Part shown: positions 6,897 through 8,726 of the stretch, one piece after another
Position numbering within the stretch: position 1 is the first letter of the stretch
Layout: the number at the start of each line of letters is the position of its first letter
Origin: Clostridia bacterium
GTDB taxonomy: Bacteria; Bacillota; Clostridia; Oscillospirales; QAMX01
Length of the DNA: 8,726 bases
NCBI GenBank assembly: GCA_024404415.1
Contig: JAKSPX010000046.1
Span: 1-8,726, forward strand
Direction of reading: 5' to 3'
Made by a program: the position numbers and the translations under genes
The notes under the pieces: model-generated
The model's input: the letters and a program-made list of their open reading frames with translations, nothing else
Database searches by the model: none
Told to the model about the DNA's origin: nothing

Positions 6897-8117
6897 ATGA
6901 AGTACATCGTCATTCTGGGCGACGGCATGGGCGGCCGCCCGATCGCCTCCCTCGGAAACAAAACCACCCTTGAAGCGGCCAATACGCCACACATGGATAA
7001 GCTCGCGCGCGAAGGCGAATGCGGCTTACTCAAAACGCTCATCGAAGGCTACCCCATGGGCAGCGACGTCGCCAACCTCACGGTGCTCGGCTATGAGCCG
7101 CGCAAGTATTATACCGGCCGTTCGCCCCTCGAGGCGCTTGACCTCTCGCTGGACGTCGGGGAAAAGGATCTGGTCTTCCGCGCCAACCTCGTGAACGTCT
7201 CCGATACCGAAAAACTGGAAGACGCCACCATGGTCGATCACAGCTCGGATAAAATTACCGACGCGGAAGCCGCCGCATTGATCGAAGCTCTCCAGCCCAT
7301 CCTCCCGGAGGGAATGGAGCTTTACGCCGCGGCGAGCTACAGCAATATCCTTCTCTGGCCCGCTTATCTCAATCAATACGATTACAAGCTCGACCTCATG
7401 CCGCCGCACGATATGCTGGAAAAGAATGTCGGCGAGAAGCTCCCCAAGGGCAACGGGGCGGATAAGCTTACCGAACTGACGAAAAAGAGCCGCGAGATCC
7501 TCGAAAACCACCCGGTCAACCTCGCCCGCAAGGCGAAGGGCCTCCGCGCGGCCAACTGCCTCTGGATGTGGGGTGATGGCACCCGCCCGATGCTGGATAG
7601 CTTTGAGGGCCGTTTCGGCATTAAGGCGGCTATGATCACGGCGGTCCCGCTCCTCGGCGGCATCGGATTTGGCACCGGCATGAAAAAGGTCAAGGTTGAA
7701 AACGTCACCGGCGACATCCATACCAACTTTGAAGGCAAGGCCAACGCCGCCATCGAAGCGCTGAAAGCGGGCTATGACTTTGCCTTCGTACACATGGAAG
7801 CGCCCGACGAATGCGGCCACGACGGCAACGTCGCGGAAAAGGTCACCTCCATTGAATACGTCGACCGCCGCGCCCTCGGCGTCATCATGGATCGCCTCGA
7901 CGAGATCGAGGACGAGGTGCGCATCCTCCTGCTTCCCGACCATGCGACCCCCATCGAAGCGCGCACCCACACCTCCGACCTCATTCCCTACGCCATCTGG
8001 TCGAACAAAACCGAGCTTCTGCCGCACGCGAGCGCCTATTCCGAAAAGGCCGCCGCGGAAAACGGCCTCCTGATGCCGGAGGGCACCAAGCTCATTTCGC
8101 ATTTCCTCAATAAATAA
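6897..8117 (+). CDS. apgM: Cofactor-independent phosphoglycerate mutase, archaeal type (or proposed homoserine kinase)
   Basis: This 406-residue enzyme belongs to the alkaline-phosphatase superfamily. Family members interconvert 2- and 3-phosphoglycerate in glycolysis without 2,3-bisphosphoglycerate, using two divalent metals. GDGMGG (residues 8-13) supplies the metal-binding Asp9, and GSDVANLTVLGYDP-like sequence carries the Ser56 nucleophile. HMEAPDECGHDGN and LLLPDHATP hold further metal ligands (Asp/His). The KYYTGRSPLEAL motif is typical of the archaeal-type group. The subgroup with this N-terminus and length is also described as a proposed homoserine kinase in organisms lacking ThrB, so the in vivo substrate is open; no threonine genes are nearby to settle it. 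The start has an AGAAAGAAG purine-rich site. It lies 24 nt after the recG stop, so it is probably co-transcribed with it, and it ends at the hairpin at 8121-8160. All visible catalytic motifs are intact. Confidence 0.9.
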   Translation: MKYIVILGDGMGGRPIASLGNKTTLEAANTPHMDKLAREGECGLLKTLIEGYPMGSDVANLTVLGYEPRKYYTGRSPLEALDLSLDVGEKDLVFRANLVNVSDTEKLEDATMVDHSSDKITDAEAAALIEALQPILPEGMELYAAASYSNILLWPAYLNQYDYKLDLMPPHDMLEKNVGEKLPKGNGADKLTELTKKSREILENHPVNLARKAKGLRAANCLWMWGDGTRPMLDSFEGRFGIKAAMITAVPLLGGIGFGTGMKKVKVENVTGDIHTNFEGKANAAIEALKAGYDFAFVHMEAPDECGHDGNVAEKVTSIEYVDRRALGVIMDRLDEIEDEVRILLLPDHATPIEARTHTSDLIPYAIWSNKTELLPHASAYSEKAAAENGLLMPEGTKLISHFLNK

Positions 8118-8120
8118 AGA

Positions 8121-8160
8121 ATCTCTCCGCTGACCTTTTCCGGCAGCGGAGAGATATTTT
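8121..8160. terminator. Hairpin terminator between convergent genes
   Basis: A perfect 12-bp stem (ATCTCTCCGCTG at 8121-8132 pairing with 8144-8155) closes an 11-nt loop just after the mutase stop. On the plus strand it is followed by ATTTTAT. On the minus strand it is followed by TCTTTATTTATT. Both tails are T-rich but imperfect, so it probably serves both converging units, with moderate efficiency. Confidence 0.8.
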
Positions 8161-8171
8161 ATGGAGTGATG

Positions 8172-8684
8172 TTAAAGGGATAGTATGGCAGCGATCAGAA
8201 TGCAGATGAATACGAGCGAGGAACAAACGATGGCGACGATCCGCATATCTTTTCTGCGCTTTTCCTTGATGATGGCGAGCAGGCCGGTCGTATATAGGAC
8301 CGAGACAATCATCGTCCCGACCGCAAAGCCGAAACACACGCCTTTTATAACCTCATAGAGCGGTACGCTCGAGTTGGCGGCATATGACTCCATGAGGAGT
8401 GCGATGATGAGGGAAGCCAGACCGATGATGCTGATGATCCGGACTTTTTTCAATAACTTCTGCTTTTCGACGTCGGCGAAGTCAGCCACTTTCTGCAGAG
8501 TTTCCTTGGTATTTTGATCCATTTTCTCACTTTTCCTTTCTCCGTCTAAGATCTCACGGATATCCACGTCATAAAGCTCGGCGATGTCGATGAGAAGCGC
8601 GATGTCGGGCATATTGCTTCCGTCTCCCAAAGTTAAGGATATTGCGAGTATCTTTGTCTTTTGTCTTTGTTTTGTGTCAATCAA
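8172..8684 (-). pseudogene. 5'-truncated helix-turn-helix (XRE-type) protein with C-terminal membrane domain
   Basis: The open frame (170 codons from a possible TTG at 8684) becomes family-like only from about 8625 onward, at GSNMPDIALLIDIAELYDVDIREILDGERKSE. In intact relatives this stretch directly follows the XRE-type helix-turn-helix (usually ending SKWE/SRWE-TG-NMPDI). Here the DNA-recognition helices are absent: the upstream residues (TKQRQKTKILAISLTLGD) are low-complexity and unrelated. The rest is a linker and three membrane helices (about 82-102, 113-138 and 147-169, the last near the C-terminus). An internal ATG at 8612 is another possible start. The intact protein would be a membrane-tethered regulator. 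As it stands it lacks the DNA-binding head and is probably non-functional. The truncation coincides with the end of a recombinase-like gene, suggesting insertion of a mobile element. Confidence 0.65.
8653..8676. repeat. Short clustered TTTGT repeats next to the recombinase end
   Basis: On the plus strand TTTGT occurs at 8653, 8660, 8666 and 8671, with the first two extended to TTTGTC. The cluster lies just past the stop codon of the recombinase-like gene and before the truncated regulator. That is where the attachment site of a serine-recombinase element would be expected. It may be part of the attachment site or simply low-complexity sequence. Confidence 0.45.
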
Positions 8685-8726
8685 TCTTTCCTACAAAGCG
8701 GTAGTAAATCTCAACTTCCTGCTCCC
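8677..8726 (-). CDS. C-terminal tail of a probable large serine recombinase (cut by window edge)
   Basis: Only the last 15 full codons and a TGA stop are visible: EQEVEIYYRFVGKID. A short tail of the form Q-[VI]-[ED]-I-Y/H-Y-R/N-F-[VI]-G-x-I-[DE] is what I recognise at the C-terminus of large serine (Tn4451 TnpX-like, DUF4368-containing) recombinases of Clostridia. These enzymes integrate and excise conjugative or mobilisable elements and commonly lie at one end of the element with the attachment site just outside the gene. Consistent with this, the truncated regulator begins within about 55 nt of the stop. With 15 residues the match is suggestive rather than proven. Confidence 0.5.
   Translation of the reverse strand, partial: EQEVEIYYRFVGKID

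Noticed and set aside
7026..8102. 358-codon minus-strand open frame opposite the phosphoglycerate mutase
   Set aside because: Long only because the GC-rich mutase gene keeps stops rare on the other strand; no recognisable family and no start signals.
8611..8645. Direct repeat ATATTGC at 8611-8617 and 8639-8645 near the element junction
   Set aside because: Seven bases in an A+T-rich patch can occur by chance. Serine recombinases do not normally leave target duplications, so it is not used as evidence of insertion.

Overview
The window looks like a chromosomal segment of a high-GC, endospore-forming member of the Clostridia (Firmicutes). The evidence is a complete spoIIAA-spoIIAB-sigF operon, a BofA-like gene, strong AGGAGG ribosome binding sites, TTG and GTG starts, and sigma-A promoters with exact 17-bp spacers. 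Genus-level placement cannot be made from the sequence alone.

Layout. Bases 1-4734 are read entirely on the minus strand. From right to left this half holds a major-facilitator transporter and an orphan PTS-IIC-like membrane protein, transcribed together from a good sigma-A promoter (4778-4806) and closed by a strong intrinsic terminator (2342-2374). Next comes the sporulation cluster spoIIAA, spoIIAB, sigF and a bofA-like gene. Last is the 5' end of a prolyl-tRNA synthetase gene with its own sigma-A promoter, cut by the window edge. Bases 4815-8117 are read on the plus strand: recG from a promoter back-to-back with the transporter promoter, then an archaeal-type cofactor-independent phosphoglycerate mutase (or proposed homoserine kinase), then a long hairpin terminator. 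The right edge is on the minus strand: the tail of what is probably a large serine recombinase, followed directly by a 5'-truncated helix-turn-helix/membrane protein gene.

How the genes work together. SpoIIAA (anti-anti-sigma), SpoIIAB (anti-sigma kinase) and sigma-F are the compartment-specific switch that turns on forespore transcription. The BofA-like protein may act later in the sporulation cascade, at pro-sigma-K processing. The other genes are housekeeping (proS, recG, the mutase) or transport.

The two most notable observations are defects. First, recG is broken: about 60 nt are missing just after the Walker A motif. The loss removes helicase motif Ia and shifts the frame, leaving two open fragments. 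Second, the right edge looks like the junction of an integrated mobile element whose serine recombinase ends only a few dozen bases from a decapitated regulator gene. I found no convincing novel defence or RNA system, no CRISPR array, and no tRNA or rRNA gene.
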